From Pollenia angustigena (taxonomy: Eukaryota; Arthropoda; Insecta; Diptera; Polleniidae): 64,000 nt of DNA. How positions within the stretch are numbered: the stretch's first letter is position 1; the number at the start of each line of letters is the position of its first letter. Location of the stretch: assembly GCA_930367215.1 (NCBI GenBank), contig OV884059.1, positions 32,355,882-32,419,881 on the forward strand. Direction: 5' to 3'. Shown here piece after piece: positions 1 through 12,050 of this stretch. The notes beneath the pieces are model-generated. The model saw only the letters and a program-made list of their open reading frames with translations, was not told where the DNA came from and did not search any database. The position numbers and the translations under genes are program-made.

Positions 1-528
1 GTGCATGAATACATTTAAAGATAGATTAAAATAGAGCAAATTTGATCTAAAAAATTTTATGGGTTTTTTACTGCATTTGACTGAAGTTTTAACGCATAAA
101 AGCGGGATATGCATATAAGCGAATGCCTATACACACAACTGTTTCGACTATTTTAAATAGCAAACAGTAATTGCACAAGTTTGGATGCATAAAAACGTAA
201 ACTGCTTCTAACCGGTGTGCAAATAACCGATTAATTCTGTAACACTTGAATACGTTTAAAACCATAACATATATTTATTTTTTGGTGAATTTTGGTCCAA
301 CTACGTTTCATATGGCTAAATATAACGCAATGCAATTTTGTAATTATCGGTCCACAATTTACCATGGGTCCGACATAGAGACCACTCTTAGAAAACACTT
401 TAACACGTCTACAACTGTGACGTATTTTAGTTCAATTTAGTTTTATAGGACAAGAGTTCTTTCAACTGAATTTTTTGCTAATTGATTGGTCTATAATTAA
501 ATATACATATTAAGGGTGGTTATTTTAA
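1..528. other. Repeat-fragment flank, no gene seen
   Basis: AT-rich sequence without a supportable gene. About 285-440 contains phrases (TTTCATATGG, CAATTTTGT, ATTTACCATGGGTCC) shared with 24768-25230, so it is a fragment of a dispersed repeat. The small ORF over it is not a gene. Confidence 0.5.
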
Positions 529-1290
529 GGGCCGATTTTGAATGTGAACCACACCTAAACGTCAAGTTTTTTCTGCATTTTATTTGACATTTCTCAATTT
601 CTTCTTCACTGTGGGGTACTCCACCACTCAAACTTCATTGAGCCACGAATTAATCATCTGCAATTAAGTATAAACTGTTTTTAATTTCACAATTAAGGGT
701 TGTGAACAACCTTTTCACATGAGAGATCAAGACCTCCACACATTTCTCAATTTTAGACTCAATTTTAAACTCAATTTGAACCATAGAAAGATGCACAATC
801 GATCAACGCGTTTAAGCTACTTAGGCTAATAATGAAAATGGGCGTTCAAAATAAAATGCATATCGTGCGTGCACTTCTTGATTCAGTGATGAGGCACATT
901 TTCACATCAGTGGAGTCGTCAATAAGCAGAATTGCCGCATTTCGGTGAATGATAATCCAAGAGTGATTGTCGAAAAACCAATGCACCCACAAAGAGTGAC
1001 TGCTTGGTGCGGTTTATTGACTGGCCGGTCAGGCAGTTACTGTGAATGGTGTTCGCTATCGCGAGATGATAACGAACTTTGTATGGCCCGAATTGAAAGA
1101 TATTGATGTGGACGATATGTGGTTTCAACAGGACGGTGTCACTTGCCATACAGCTAACGAAACCATGGCTCCTTCGCATGACAAATTCAATGGCCGTGTT
1201 ATCTCATGTGGTGGCGATGTCAATTGGACGCCAATATCATGTGATTTGACAACGTTGGACTTCTTTCTTTGGGGTTATTTGAATATACAT
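529..1290 (+). pseudogene. Broken mariner-like (DD41D-type) transposase, family A
   Basis: Begins with a terminus GGGCCGATTTTGAATGTGAA also present, inverted, near 18860-18890. Transposase remnants run from about 874 (SDEAHF, VNKQNCRIS, MHPQRVTAWCG) through a deletion to 1042-1290 (NGVRYREMITNFVWPELKDI, DMWFQQDGVTCHTA, SCDLTTLDFFLWGYL). The second and third catalytic aspartates (QQD and TLD) are separated by 41 residues, a spacing known for rosa-type DD41D mariner relatives. The N-terminal helix-turn-helix is largely deleted and the 3' part is replaced by an RTE-like fragment at about 1291. Confidence 0.75.
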
Positions 1291-2160
1291 AAAGTTTCTC
1301 CATTCGGATCTATTCATGGCAATGTTCTTTGTTTCATTCCACGATCTTTGCATTTTCTTGGTTTCGGTTTAGATTTGCCTTCGCCGAGTGTGGCCTGGTC
1401 GGCCTTTTCTGCGACTTCCATGCGGGCTCCATTCGATTGAATTGCTAGCAATATTTCATTCGGATGGTGTGCCCAATCCAGTTCTACTTACGCTTTTGAA
1501 TTTCTGTGGAAATTGGTGTTTGGTGTGTTTCCCTCCACAGGTTTTTTTTTCGAAATAATATGTGGCCAAAAAACCTTTTTTGTATTCTACGAAGGCACCT
1601 ATTCACGAACACTTGCATTGCTAGGACGTCCCTAATACTTACATTGCACGACTCGCATCCGTACAGCAGTGTTGATTTCACGTTGGAATTAAATAAATTT
1701 ATCTTCGGCACATTGTTGATGATTTTTAGACTGTACTGAGCTGTCCAAAGGATTGTGTGGCTTTTTTTATACGACTAGCGATGTCAGCACTGGAGCCACC
1801 ATTATTAGTTATACATATAGGCGTCAAAGAAACAGATTGAGTCAACTTCCTCCACGATTTCATTATTAATCAAAAAGGGACTTGTGTTTTCCAAACGAAT
1901 TCTCATAACCTTTAGTTACCTTTGTTAATTTTTAGTCCGGCTTTTGCTGATATTTCCTTTTACTTTTGTAGCAAAGTGAACATGTCGGAGTAATTGTGTG
2001 AAAGAAGGCATATATCATCAGCATTATCGATATCCTCTAATCTTTATTGAACCCCCCATAGAATTCCTCGTTTTTCTACCATGGCTCATAACAATATATT
2101 GAACAGTAATGGCGACATTACACACACTTGGCAGACTCTTGTGTTGATCCTAATCTTTTG
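1291..2160 (-). pseudogene. RTE-type non-LTR retrotransposon fragment
   Basis: On the minus strand, frameshifted blocks recall the C-terminal part of RTE-like reverse transcriptases: NADDICLLSHNYSDMFTLLQ (about 1970-2035), KAGLKINKG, INLFNSNVKSTLLYGCES (1640-1710), FVNRCLRRIQKRFF, and a tail GWAHHPNEILLAIQSNGARM. NADDI corresponds to the catalytic (Y/A)ADD box. There are several stops and frameshifts, and the copy abuts the mariner remnant on its 3' side. Confidence 0.65.
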
Positions 2161-2551
2161 CGAAAGCGTGCCATAGTTAAATATAAGTCCTATGTGAAGC
2201 CCCTCCCAAAAATTACTTTATTACGTCTAAAGAAATAATTCTTATATTTTAGTTAATTTAGGATCAATTAAGATGTATATAACAATATGATAATCGATCT
2301 ATATAGCAATATAGGTGCCATATAAAGACCGTGGCTCACTATTCAACACAATCGTACGATTTATCCAAAGAAAAATCAGACAGAACTTTGCCTGACATAA
2401 AAAACAATGTCTGCAAAATCTGTTGTCGATGACAAACTATCGCAACAAAAAGATGCAAAACAGCTATTTAACAAAAGTTTTATCAACATTTCCAAATCGA
2501 ACAGACAAAAATAAAATGTGTTACACAATTGAATTTTTAGATCATGCTCTT

Positions 2552-2647
2552 CCCTGCAAATAATAGGACCAGTCCAAACATCGGACCAGTCCATGGAGTA
2601 GTCCATTTTATCAAAATGGATCAGGTGGTCCAATTTTATTTGCAGGG
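2552..2647. mobile_element. 96-bp minimal copy of the CCCTGCAAATAA MITE family
   Basis: Bounded by CCCTGCAAATAA and its inverse TTATTTGCAGGG. It retains the family's GGACCAGTCC and GTCCATGGAGTAGTCC motifs but has lost the middle of the roughly 335-550-bp copies at 9426, 44751, 46968 and 51081. hAT-like termini; no clear 8-bp target duplication. Confidence 0.7.
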
Positions 2648-2900
2648 TTTGATCACACACATACACGTTTTTTGGACATATCATATGACTTAAAAGGATG
2701 ATGAATCGCAAGCTTAAACCATATTCTTTGAACAGACTTATATAGGCCAAAATCCGTAAATAATCATAGTACTGTAAGGTAAAATTTCCATAATTCCATA
2801 ATTTATAAAAGATCCCATGTAAAGCCTAATTCTGAAAAATTCTTATTTTCAGTGGATGGTATTGAAGATTCGGTGCAGCCGAATATTGTATTCTTGCTTG

Positions 2901-3602
2901 TTATACCTACACCACAATAGTTAGGAAAGGGTATTATGCGTTTGTTTAAAATGTTGGTCCCAGACCCACCATTTAGTATACCGATCGACTCAAAATCAGT
3001 TTCTGAGCCAGTCTAACGATGTCCGTCCGGCTGGATGGTTGTATGTCCATGTAACCTTTTGCGCAAAGAACATGTGACAATTTTTACGCCTTAAATGTCA
3101 TAAGGACAAAGCCTAATGAGGAGAATCGGTCCATAAATTCACATGACCCCCATACAAATTGCATTCCGGATTAGAGTCTTTGTGAAAATAAACCATCTTA
3201 TTAAGTTTGTAATAAGATTAATTTTGGAACAAATTTTTTTTCATGTTTGAACAAAGCTCCCATACAAATACTACTCCCGAAAATATAAATGGTATTGACA
3301 TACAATTTGGTGACAAGAACATTTACCTTAGGTTTTATGTCATGGCAAAATGATGTGCTGGTAGGTCTAAAACTATCCATAGGTCCGATATAAACCTCCT
3401 ACTTAAAAGCACTCTAAGGCAAACAAATCTCATACAGATAAAGATATCTAAATAATACCTGGCACAACTATCTTTTAAATGAATTAAGATTTTCTTCTGG
3501 CGTGTCCATCATGGCCCATGAGTCGCGAATAGGGTAATCTTTGGAAAATTTGTTTTTAGGGCATCTTATGGCCGGGCTTGACCGATTATACTTTCTCACT
3601 AG
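2901..3602. repeat. Dispersed fly repeat (TATACC...CACCACAATAG family), copy 1
   Basis: Opens TTATACCTACACCACAATAG with AGGGTATTATGCG. It contains GAACGATGTCCGTCCGG-like text (here TAACGATGTCCGTCCGGCTG) and ATGTAACCTT, and closes GGGCTTGACCGATTATACTT. The same order is seen at 25650-26345 and 61205-61855. This looks like a short nonautonomous element common in higher flies; no coding capacity. Confidence 0.7.
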
Positions 3603-4689
3603 TTTTATTTTGTTTGTTTCTTGGCTTCATTGCCATGCGAAAATGAAACTGATTTCGATGAATTTACGATTTAGAATATTTATGTGATGAATTTTCAGCG
3701 GACAAATTCATATAGATTTTGAAATACAAAAGAAACGACGACATTTTGCTAAATATGTGTATGAGAAATAAACCAAAAATAAGTAAAAAACGTGTGGAAA
3801 CAGTGCCAAGAAAATTTAAATAGGAAAAAAAATTTAAACAATTTAAAAATGTACAATGCACATACACAAATACATAAATGTATTTGAAATATTTTAACAA
3901 TATCGTGTTTTTTAATACGATTTTGGTTCAGTTGTTAGTGAATTTTTCAGACAAAAATGTTCTTACGAAATTTATACTATAGATATAATAAACTGAACGA
4001 ATATATTTATTGTATAAGAACAAATTAAAGCAGATGCTTCTTGTCACACGATTTCTCATATCGGCTGACAAAAATCATTGGTCTTTAATCATTTAAATTT
4101 AAAAGTACAAACATTTTTATTTTTAACAAAAAAAAAAAAAAAAAAAAAAAAAAAATTATTTAAACAAACACAGACAGCAATTATGTGATTTACCGATTCT
4201 GTTTTTAAATCTAATTCTGAACGAAAATATTTCAACTTTGTTGCGATATTTGTATAAAATTTGGATTAAGACCAATTAAGGACAGAAATTAACAGATGGT
4301 AATTTATAATTTTTTTTATTAAAAAAAAAAAAAAAAATTCTTTAGAGAAACGGGGAACACATGAGCAGTTTTTGTTTAGAAGAGCTTTTTTCTTTTTTTT
4401 TTATCTTACACCACTTTCCTTTCACTTTTTATTTCACTCTATTTCTCCTCTCTTCAAACTAACTAAAAGTCACAATCGACCATAATGGTCTCTGGGTGAG
4501 GGTGTGAAGTCGAAATTTAACCTAGAGCGTTAAATGTATTATTTTAAGATCATTAAAGATGCAGCCATTCCCTCCGTCTAAGTCAAAAATTTTTTTTGTT
4601 TTATTAAAGATCTATTTAATAAGATTTATTTAAAAATTTCCAAGTTAAGAAAATATATCCGAATTCCCATTAAAGATAGGGGATAGCGA
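3603..4689. other. AT-rich spacer with homopolymers
   Basis: No gene seen. It holds a 28-A run (4128-4155), a second A run (about 4319-4337) and pyrimidine-rich stretches around 4380-4450. The A runs could be retroposon tails, but I could not identify bodies or target duplications. Confidence 0.5.
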
Positions 4690-7257
4690 TATCTCCCTCG
4701 AAAAGGCGGAATGAATGTGTCATTGACTTGTTCCAACCATATAAGTCGCCTGGTCTTGATGGTACTTGAACTGCAGCGGGGAAGACAACAGATAGGCCCT
4801 GGTTAGTTTAAATCTTTAGAGGATGTCTGAGACTGAACTATGTGACTCAATCTTGGAGGATATCTAAGATTGTGTTTTTATCGAAATCAAGTAAAAGCAA
4901 TCATATGTACCCGAAAGATTTCAGACCTTTAAGTCTCACATCATTCCTACCGAAAACTCTAGAGAAAATTTTGGACAATCATATCAAAGGGAATATGGGG
5001 TCGACAATTCTATCTGGAAATCAACACGCATACACGAAGGGTAAATCAATTGAGACGGCACTCCATTCAGTTGTCACGCTGATTGAAAAAACCCTAAAGT
5101 TTAAGGACTTCGCTTTGGGAGTGTTCTTGGACATCGAAGGCGCTTTCAATAATGTGTCTACGGAGCCGATTTTGTTAAGCGACATGTTAAGAACTGGATT
5201 GGTAACCTACTACAGTGCAGAACTATATCTGCGGGGTGGGGTAACTCCAAGACAACGAAAATGGCGCACCTGGGAACTCCCCAGGGAGGAGTTCTCTCAC
5301 CACTGCTTTAGACGCTTGTCGTCAACGAACTTCTCAATAGGCTTCAGAACGGGGAAGCAAGGGCAACCGCATACGCGGATGACGTAGCAGTTAAAGTTAC
5401 TTGTAAAGATCTGCGTACTATTAGTTCTGTGATGGAGGCTACACTGGGGATAATCAACCCAACTTAATCCTGAGAAGCCAGATCTAATACTCTTCACGAA
5501 TAGATACAGAATTGATTCTTCGAAAAAACCTTAGCCAGGGGGTACTAGCCTAGACCTTAAACATCACACAAAGTACCTGGAAATAATATTGGATAGTAAA
5601 CTGTCGTGCAAACTAAATGTGGAAAAAAGGGTGAAAAATGCAACAAACGCGCTCTATGCTGGGCTATGCTTGGGGTCTAACCTCTGCTCGTACACATTGG
5701 ATTTACACAGCAGTGGCCAGACCAATCTTATTCTACGGAATACTTGTGTGGTGGGCGGCTTTGGATAAGATATCTTACCGAAATAAGCTAGTGGGCACTC
5801 AAAGACTCGTTGAGCTTTGCATCACCGGAGCTTTGGGTAGCACACCGACTGCGGCACTAGATGTAATCCTGAACCTACAACCGATTCATCTAGAAGCAGA
5901 AGGAACAGCAAGGAAATCTGCGATTCGCTTTAGAGCGATGGGACACGCTGTGTATAGACCTTTCGGTCACGTTTGAGACCGCAGCAGCGACAACATCATT
6001 CCGAGACTAACTTTAAATAGAAAACCGCGTATTACTTTAGAAGAGAACGGCTGGTTGGCGGGACTCAGATCTAAAGGTCTTTCAGTTTTTATACTGATGG
6101 TTCCAAAATAGAAGAGGGAGTTGGAGCTGCAGCTTACTGTCAGGAACTTGGTTTTCGGGAGTCTTATAAGCTTTTCGATTACTGCAGTATATTCCAGGCG
6201 GAAATATTTGCGCCCAAAATAGCTGCTGATTTGGCTCGTGTTTCTAAATCTAGGAACTCAATTGTAAGGGGCGATCAAGGCGTTAGCCGCTAAAAATGCA
6301 TACTCCTCGATCGTCCAGGTGTGTAAGGACTGAATAGATAGACTTGGTGCCAACAGAAGGGTACACATCTACTGCGTTCGCGGCCGCCAGGGCGTAGAAA
6401 GTACCTAAGTAGCAGACGAATTTAAAACGTAATATTAACACATTGAGTGCCAAGCTTTTTTGACGAAAACCTTTCGAGGAGGCCAAGCAATTTTTGTAAT
6501 ATTTACATTACCTTATAAAACCTCAAAAAATCATCCTAGACCAATAAATGCTTTTGCAAAAATGTTCAGTAAAGAGTTCTTTATTTAAAATTCACAGCAA
6601 ATTTCACTTAATGTCGTCTATAAATGAACGACAGGCACTAAATAAACTAGTTAAAATAATCACGGAAACGTACGACGTGGAAGTCAATGTGTAAAGAGGG
6701 ATACGGACTCTACTATACATAGGAAATCTGAGGCAGTTTGGGGAAACATCGAAACGTGCAGGGTTTCCAAGGTTATATGGGGATCCAATGACCCAAAATC
6801 GACTAAAATTCCTCTATCGCCACCGAGAGGGGATTTTAAGCTTATGGTTGGCTTTATAACTGTTGGACGGCAGTATACGCCAAAAGGGCGGGGCAACTGA
6901 CTACTGACAATTGTAGATTCTGTGGAGTACCAGGGGAAACAGAGACGGCGGAGCACATACTCTGCCAATGTTCGGCACTCTTACGCTCCAGAACGAACTG
7001 TCTGGGAGATCAAAACTTCTAAGATCTAGGGGAAATATCTGGAATTGGGCTATTGAGATTCCTAGTATTTGCCAAGAGGGCATGGAGTACTCTGGGTATC
7101 AAGGTGAATTTAAAAAGGTAAACTCAACTCGTCAGCCGTTCATCAGCTGGCTCCACGGCGAATTAAAAAAATACGAACATAATTGTCAAAATATAATTTT
7201 GTTTTGAGAAGAAGTTGAATGAAAAGTGTTAAAAATATTATTTTAATAATAAAAAAA
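4690..7257 (+). pseudogene. 5'-truncated non-LTR retrotransposon with RT, RNase H and C-terminal zinc motif (I/LOA/R1-like)
   Basis: Starts inside ORF2 with PYKSPGLDGT (about 4738). The RT core is at 4842-5200 (KIVFLSKSSKSNHMYPKDFR, PLSLTSFLPKTLEK, GNQHAYTKGKSIETALHS, GVFLDIEGAFNN). Thumb-like text follows at 5638-5976. An RNase H start, FYTDGSKIEEGVGAAAYC, lies at about 6088-6140, and a C-terminal cysteine/histidine motif, CRFCGVPGETETAEHILCQC, at about 6913-6972. RNase H after RT suggests an I/LOA/R1-type clade rather than Jockey. Endonuclease and 5' parts are missing. Several frameshifts and stops make it inactive. The end is placed at the A-rich stretch near 7250. Confidence 0.85.
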
Positions 7258-7394
7258 TTTCAAAACTGCGAATAATTAAAGTTAATTTAATAATTTCTTT
7301 TATAAAAAAGTGATCATTTTAATTTGCAATTAAAAATTTTTGACAGCTATCTATTAAATTGCAAAAACAAAATACATGTGGCTTTTTGTAGTTG

Positions 7395-7424
7395 TAGAGT
7401 TGCACTTACCGTTTTAAATTCGCC
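7395..7424. repeat. Solo terminal fragment of the CAAGGCGAATT family
   Basis: GTAGTTGTAGAGTTG followed by AAATTCGCCTTG resembles the right end of the element at 44646-45659. The matching left end is not visible, so this is a fragment. Confidence 0.45.
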
Positions 7425-7621
7425 TTGTCTGGGTGTTATCACTTCGAACTAACCATTTCAAGTAGGGGTTATCGTATAATGTGGTGACGCTAGGGACCAA
7501 AACGGTCTATGCGGGGTCGTATGACCGGCCACCTAACCTATTCCAGTAAAGACGTAATTTCAGTTTGTCCATATTACTTTAGCGGAAGGAGTATAGACAG
7601 TGATCATTAAAAAACTCTTAA

Positions 7622-7850
7622 GTCATTGTCCAGACTTGCAATTTTTGTTGCAGCACTTCTTGAGTTTGTTGTTCTTTGAGAAAATTGGGGAGGAAACTAA
7701 GTTTTATGTATTCTGCAATTCTGTTTTGTTTTGTTATACTCACACTTTTTAACTGGCAAAATTTTAATTTCAAAATCTGGATACAAGTGCAATTTCAAAG
7801 CAGAATTTTAAAAAGTAGCAACAACAAAAATTGCAAGTCTGGACGATGAC
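7622..7850. mobile_element. MITE with 3-bp TAA duplication
   Basis: Inverted ends GTCATTGTCCAGACTTGCAA and its complement at 7831-7850; the internal AATTTTTGTTGC also pairs. It is flanked by TAA (7619-7621) and TAA (7851-7853). Length 229 bp, noncoding. The 3-bp TWA duplication is what PIF/Harbinger-type transposition leaves. Confidence 0.75.
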
Positions 7851-8031
7851 TAATAAATTGTCCCAATGCCGTAACTGATCTGTGATTCTGAAATCATAAG
7901 CATCACCCCGAAAAAGGGGGAGGGCGAGGATGATGATTGTCCATTAAGGGTTAATACTTCCCTTAATGGGCAGTCTTGGATTTACCTGTTTTTGATATTT
8001 GTGTAAAGTTTTGCGCTTTGATGTGTTGAGA

Positions 8032-8253
8032 TATATCGCACTGCTTCCTCTAAAGGGGGTTAACTCAAAATTTATATATTTTCAGTAGAGACAAAAACTA
8101 TTTTCTTTTTATATGAACTCTTATACTACAAAGGGGGATAAAATTGTATTTTTTTTTTTTGCAAAATACTACAGAAACTGATCTAATATTTTTACAGTGC
8201 GTAAATGCAAAAATTTTGAGTTGACTCTCTTTAGATGAAATAGTGCGGTATAT
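8032..8253. mobile_element. MITE with TATATCGCACT termini
   Basis: Left TATATCGCACTGCTTCC with CTCAAAATTT is mirrored by AAATTTTGAGTTGACTC and GTGCGGTATATA at the right. About 220 bp, noncoding. The end sequence resembles the TATCGCACCC element at 62323-62554. Confidence 0.65.
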
Positions 8254-9000
8254 AGTAAAATTGTATGCCCGACAGTTTTTTTTTTAGAATATTTCATGCT
8301 CGCCCACCCTCTTTTTCATGGTGTTTTTTAGGATTTGTTAGAATAAAGCCAAAAATGTCGTTATGAAAGGGAGTCAGAGATTTAATTTGTTCTACAAAAA
8401 TATTTGCCATAACATTTTCTACAAAGTTGCTACACCTCAGATGTAAAGAAAACATAGTTTTATATACCGATATGCTGCAAAACCAGGACAAAGCTGGGAA
8501 ACCTTTTAACTGCCTCTAAAATAAAATTCCGATGTGATCTTACAAAACTCCGACAAACGTATATTTTTTTTTGTCTCCTTTACCAGAATCCGTTGTCAAA
8601 ATCCCGTAAATTTAGAAAAATATTGAAACGGTTGTACAGTGTTATTGTTGTTCATATTAAATACAATAAGGGAAATCGCAAGTGGTAGTGCAAAGTGTGC
8701 AAACGATGCAAATGCGTGCAAAAATACACACATTTGCACAACACAACAACAAAATGTACGTATTAGCAATTTGCTCTATTTTATTTCGTTTGCACTAAAA
8801 AAAACCATGAGCAAAATTAGTAGTGCATATTTGCTCAGTTGGAAAAAAATGTAAACAATAACATATGACATATTAAGGGCCATATTGTTTATAACTTTAA
8901 AATTTTCGTGGGTTTTAATATACAACAGAGAATTAAATTTAAATTAATTAAAAAGAAAAAATAGAAACTGGGAATTATTTCCTTCCGAAAGTTACTTTAT

Positions 9001-9262
9001 TATATATTCAACATTTTTCATTTTTCGAATTTATTCTATGAGCAAAATTTCAGTTATGTATTTTATAAAGCTTTTTTGTAATAGTTCTATTGCTTCAATT
9101 TTTCAGAAATGACTTTATACACTACAATATAATAGTCTGGTAGTGTATAAAGTCATTTCTGAAAAATTGAAGGAATAGAACTATTACAAAAAAGCTTTAT
9201 AAAATACATAACTGAAATTTAGCTCATAGAATAAATTCGAAAAATTAAAAATGTTGAATATA
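9001..9262. mobile_element. Long near-perfect foldback (hairpin) element
   Basis: Two arms of about 124 bp (9001-9124 and 9140-9262) are almost exact reverse complements around a loop of about 15 bases. Examples are CAGAAATGACTTTATACAC against GTGTATAAAGTCATTTCTG, and ATTCGAA blocks at the outer ends. Noncoding. The arms differ at a few bases, which argues for a recent hairpin-type MITE. Confidence 0.85.
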
Positions 9263-9425
9263 AAAGAAAAAATTTATTTTAATTTGCTTGTATATATTTG
9301 TTAACAATTGCAGATTTTTTTTTGCAGTGCTGACAGAATTTTAAGTGTTGAAGGAATAAATTTTTAGAAAAATAGCACATTTGCACAAAAAATAAAAGTG
9401 GCATGCTCACAATCAATCATAATAT

Positions 9426-9970
9426 CCCTGCAGATAACGAGACTAGTCCATACATGCATGTAAAGAGTAGTCCATAAAGGAGAAGGAGTACTCCAAAACT
9501 ACTCCAAATATATGGGTTAAAGTTGGTCCATTTAACATTATAATATCCTAGGAGGGGACCATATAGCCCACCGAAGTAGTCTCTAAACTACTCAATGGAG
9601 TACTAAAGTGGGCTAGTTTTAAAAGTACTCAATATTTCTTCAGTATGGAGTACCCTTAAGCATTTTTCTTCTTCATTTTTTACTTATCGCCTTTTATGGT
9701 GTGTGTTATATTTACTTGGTATTTTAAATTTTTTTTACCTTTTTCCACAAATTTCAAAACTTTCACTTTTAAATAAACAATTAATAATGGACACAATCAG
9801 GGCTACCAATGTGTAATACTGTAACTATAGAAAAGTATACATCATACAGTTGTTGGCAGCACTGCATGTTAATTTCTTATAACATGGTCCATACTACAGT
9901 ACATTGGACCATGTTGTAAGTAGTCCATTTAAGCCACAATGGACCACGTAGTCCAATATTATCTGTAGGG
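9426..9970. mobile_element. CCCTGCAGATAA hAT-like MITE, copy at 9.4 kb
   Basis: Starts CCCTGCAGATAACGAGACTA and ends TATTATCTGTAGGG; 545 bp. It contains family motifs GCATGTAAAGAGTAGTCC, GGAGGGGACCATATA and GGACCATGTTGTAAG. Near-full-length relatives are at 44751-45248 and 51081-51628. No clear target duplication. The CCCTGC-type ends are hAT-like by inference only. Confidence 0.75.
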
Positions 9971-10278
9971 ATGCACTGCAAATTTACAAATTGCAAATTT
10001 TGCACAATGACCATTGTGATTACCCTGAATATATTATTATATTATGAAGATTCAATAAATAAATATTGAAAAAAATATATTGTTTTTTCGTTGGACTCTT
10101 CCCTCCCTAAAAGGCGAATTATATCTTCCCTATTTTCAATAGAAGCTCTATACTCTATTAAAAAAAAGTAAACCCTGATCATATTTTTTTTAAAGCGTTA
10201 TTTTTTTTTGTTCAGATCTCTTCATTAGGCTAAGTGCTTGTTGTTGTTTTTACTTACTGAAATGTTATAAAATGACTA

Positions 10279-10532
10279 ATATCGACCCATTTGCGCGAAA
10301 TTATCGTATATGCCAATTTTTTTGAAATTGAGTTTTTGATGCAATCTTGTTCTTCATTCAAAGAGATGTCGCCTGACAAAATATTGTAGGCTTATTCCAC
10401 TTCGTTGCTCCAAAAATTTAATGTATATTTTTATATTTCTATTGCAAGTGATAGCAGAGAAAAGTATAAAAATGGCTCCTGTAAAATTTGGTTTTTGTAA
10501 TATACGATAATTTCGCGCAAAGGGGCCGATAT
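10279..10532. mobile_element. MITE with ATATCGRCCC...GCGCGAAATTATCG termini
   Basis: A 33-bp inverted repeat: TTTGCGCGAAATTATCGTAT near 10290 is matched by ATACGATAATTTCGCGCAAA at 10502-10521, with ATATCGACCC and GGGGCCGATAT outside. About 254 bp, noncoding. Confidence 0.75.
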
Positions 10533-10543
10533 CTTTAAATATA

Positions 10544-10807
10544 ATATCGTTACCTTAATATAGAAAAGCCCTAACTAACATTTTCCTTACTTTACAGGAG
10601 AATTAAAAAACTTAATAAAAATTATAGTCTTGTAGTCGCGATTTTTTTTAAACGCAGTTTTTTATTAAATCCTCTAACCAATTTAATAAAAAACTGCGTT
10701 TAAAAAAAATCGCAACTACAATACTACAATTTTTATTAAGTTTTTTCCTTCTCCTGTAAAGTAAGGAAAACATTAGTTAGGGCTTTTCTATATTAAAGTA
10801 ACGATAT
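10544..10807. mobile_element. Second long foldback element, 127-bp arms
   Basis: Arms 10544-10670 and 10681-10807 are near-perfect reverse complements around the 10-base loop CCTCTAACCA. Matching blocks include GGGCTTTTCTATATTAA, CTTTACAGGAG/CTCCTGTAAAG and AAACTGCGTTTAAAAAAAAT. Noncoding. It lies 11 bp after the MITE at 10279-10532. Confidence 0.85.
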
Positions 10808-10950
10808 ACACTTATTCTATCAAATTAATATGTATACAACATTATTCAAACGAAAATTTGTGAACTACGACTATACTCCGCTCATCGATTGAGCAACTTA
10901 AATGTTAATTAAGCTTAATCACCATTTAGTTATGTGTTTATTCAAAACAC

Positions 10951-11050
10951 TTTTAAAACGCCCGATTAAGAAAAATTTGTACATCTTTGTTTTAGTTAAA
11001 TTTTAAAACGCCCGATTAAGAAAAATTTGTACTTCTCTGTTTTAGTTAAA
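10951..11050. repeat. Exact-phase 50-bp tandem duplication
   Basis: Units 10951-11000 and 11001-11050 both read TTTTAAAACGCCCGATTAAG ... TTTAGTTAAA, differing at three positions (ACATCTTTGT versus ACTTCTCTGT). The array sits beside the mariner copy starting at 11123. The outer TTATTCAAAACACTTTT is inverted at 12055-12075, so the mariner interrupted an older element. Confidence 0.85.
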
Positions 11051-11122
11051 TTCAATTGACAGAACCAGCAAATTGACAGCAGTAAGTTAGAAGTTAAAAA
11101 GTCTGATCATTCGATAATCATA

Positions 11123-12050
11123 TCGTGTGATTTTTTAAGAGCTATAGGAAAGTTAAAAAAAAACACATAAATTCAGAAAAATTCATGAAATCTTTATTTG
11201 AATCGATAGTACGGTCCATATAATTTAATGTTTGAAGATTATTTCATTCAAATGTTGACCGTGACTGCGCCTCAAATGGTCCATCCACTTAGTCCAATTT
11301 TGGCATACTCTTTCCAACATTTTGGCCGGTATCTCATGAATAAATGCTTCAATGTTGTCTTCCAATGCGTCAATTGAAGCGGGAAAGTGTGTAAAGACAT
11401 GAGCTTTAACATAGCCCCACAAAAAATAGTCTAAAGGCGTTAAATCGCACGACCTAGGTGGCCAATTGACCGGTCCCTAACGTGAAATAAAATGTTCACC
11501 GAACTCGCCTCTCAATAAGTCCATTGTTAAGCGTGCTGTGTGGCATGTGGCACCGTCTTGTTGAAACCACATGTCATGCAAATCAAGCTCTTGCATTTTG
11601 GCCAAAAAAAAGTTGGATATCATCTCACGGTAGCGCTCACCATTCACAGTTACGTTACGATTCGCATCATCTTTGAAGAAGTACGGTCCAATGATGCCAC
11701 CAGCCCATAAACCGCACCAAACTGTGACTTTTTCCGGATGCATTCGTAGCTCTTGCAATGCTTCTGGCTGATCTTCACTCCAAAATCGACAATTCTGCTT
11801 ATTAACGTACCCATTGAGCCAAAAATGAGCTTCGTCGCTGAACACAAGAAGCGCGCGATGAACTTTCTTAACTGAGCTTGCATTTTGAAAATAAAATTCA
11901 ATAATTTGCAAGCGTTGTTCGTTTGTAAGACGATTCATGGTTAAATTATAGACCAAACTGAAGATGTTTGACAGTGAAACAAAACACGAAACGTGCGTCA
12001 GCTGTTTAAACCAGAATTGCCAAAAAGATAATAGCTAAAAAATCACCCGA
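11123..12050 (-). mobile_element. Deletion-derived DD41D mariner, copy 1
   Basis: 928-bp element with ends TCGTGTGATTTTTTAAG and (inverted) TCGGGTGATTTTTTAGC, flanked by TA (11121-11122, 12051-12052). On the minus strand, 11477-11956 encodes MNRLTNEQRLQIIEFYFQNA, then KVHRALLVFSDEAHFWLNGY, NKQNCRFWSEDQPEALQELR, GERYREMISNFF, DMWFQQDGATCHTA; 11225-11422 continues the C-terminus (EIPAKMLERVCQNWTKWMDH). KVHRAL joins directly to LVFSDE, so the middle of the DNA-binding region is deleted and the protein cannot be a full transposase. A frame break lies near 11470. Confidence 0.9.

Noticed and set aside
246..440. Small plus-strand ORF as a gene
   Set aside because: Lies in dispersed repeat text shared with about 24768-25230; no domain.
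4128..4155. A28 run as a retroposon tail
   Set aside because: No body or target duplication could be recognised.
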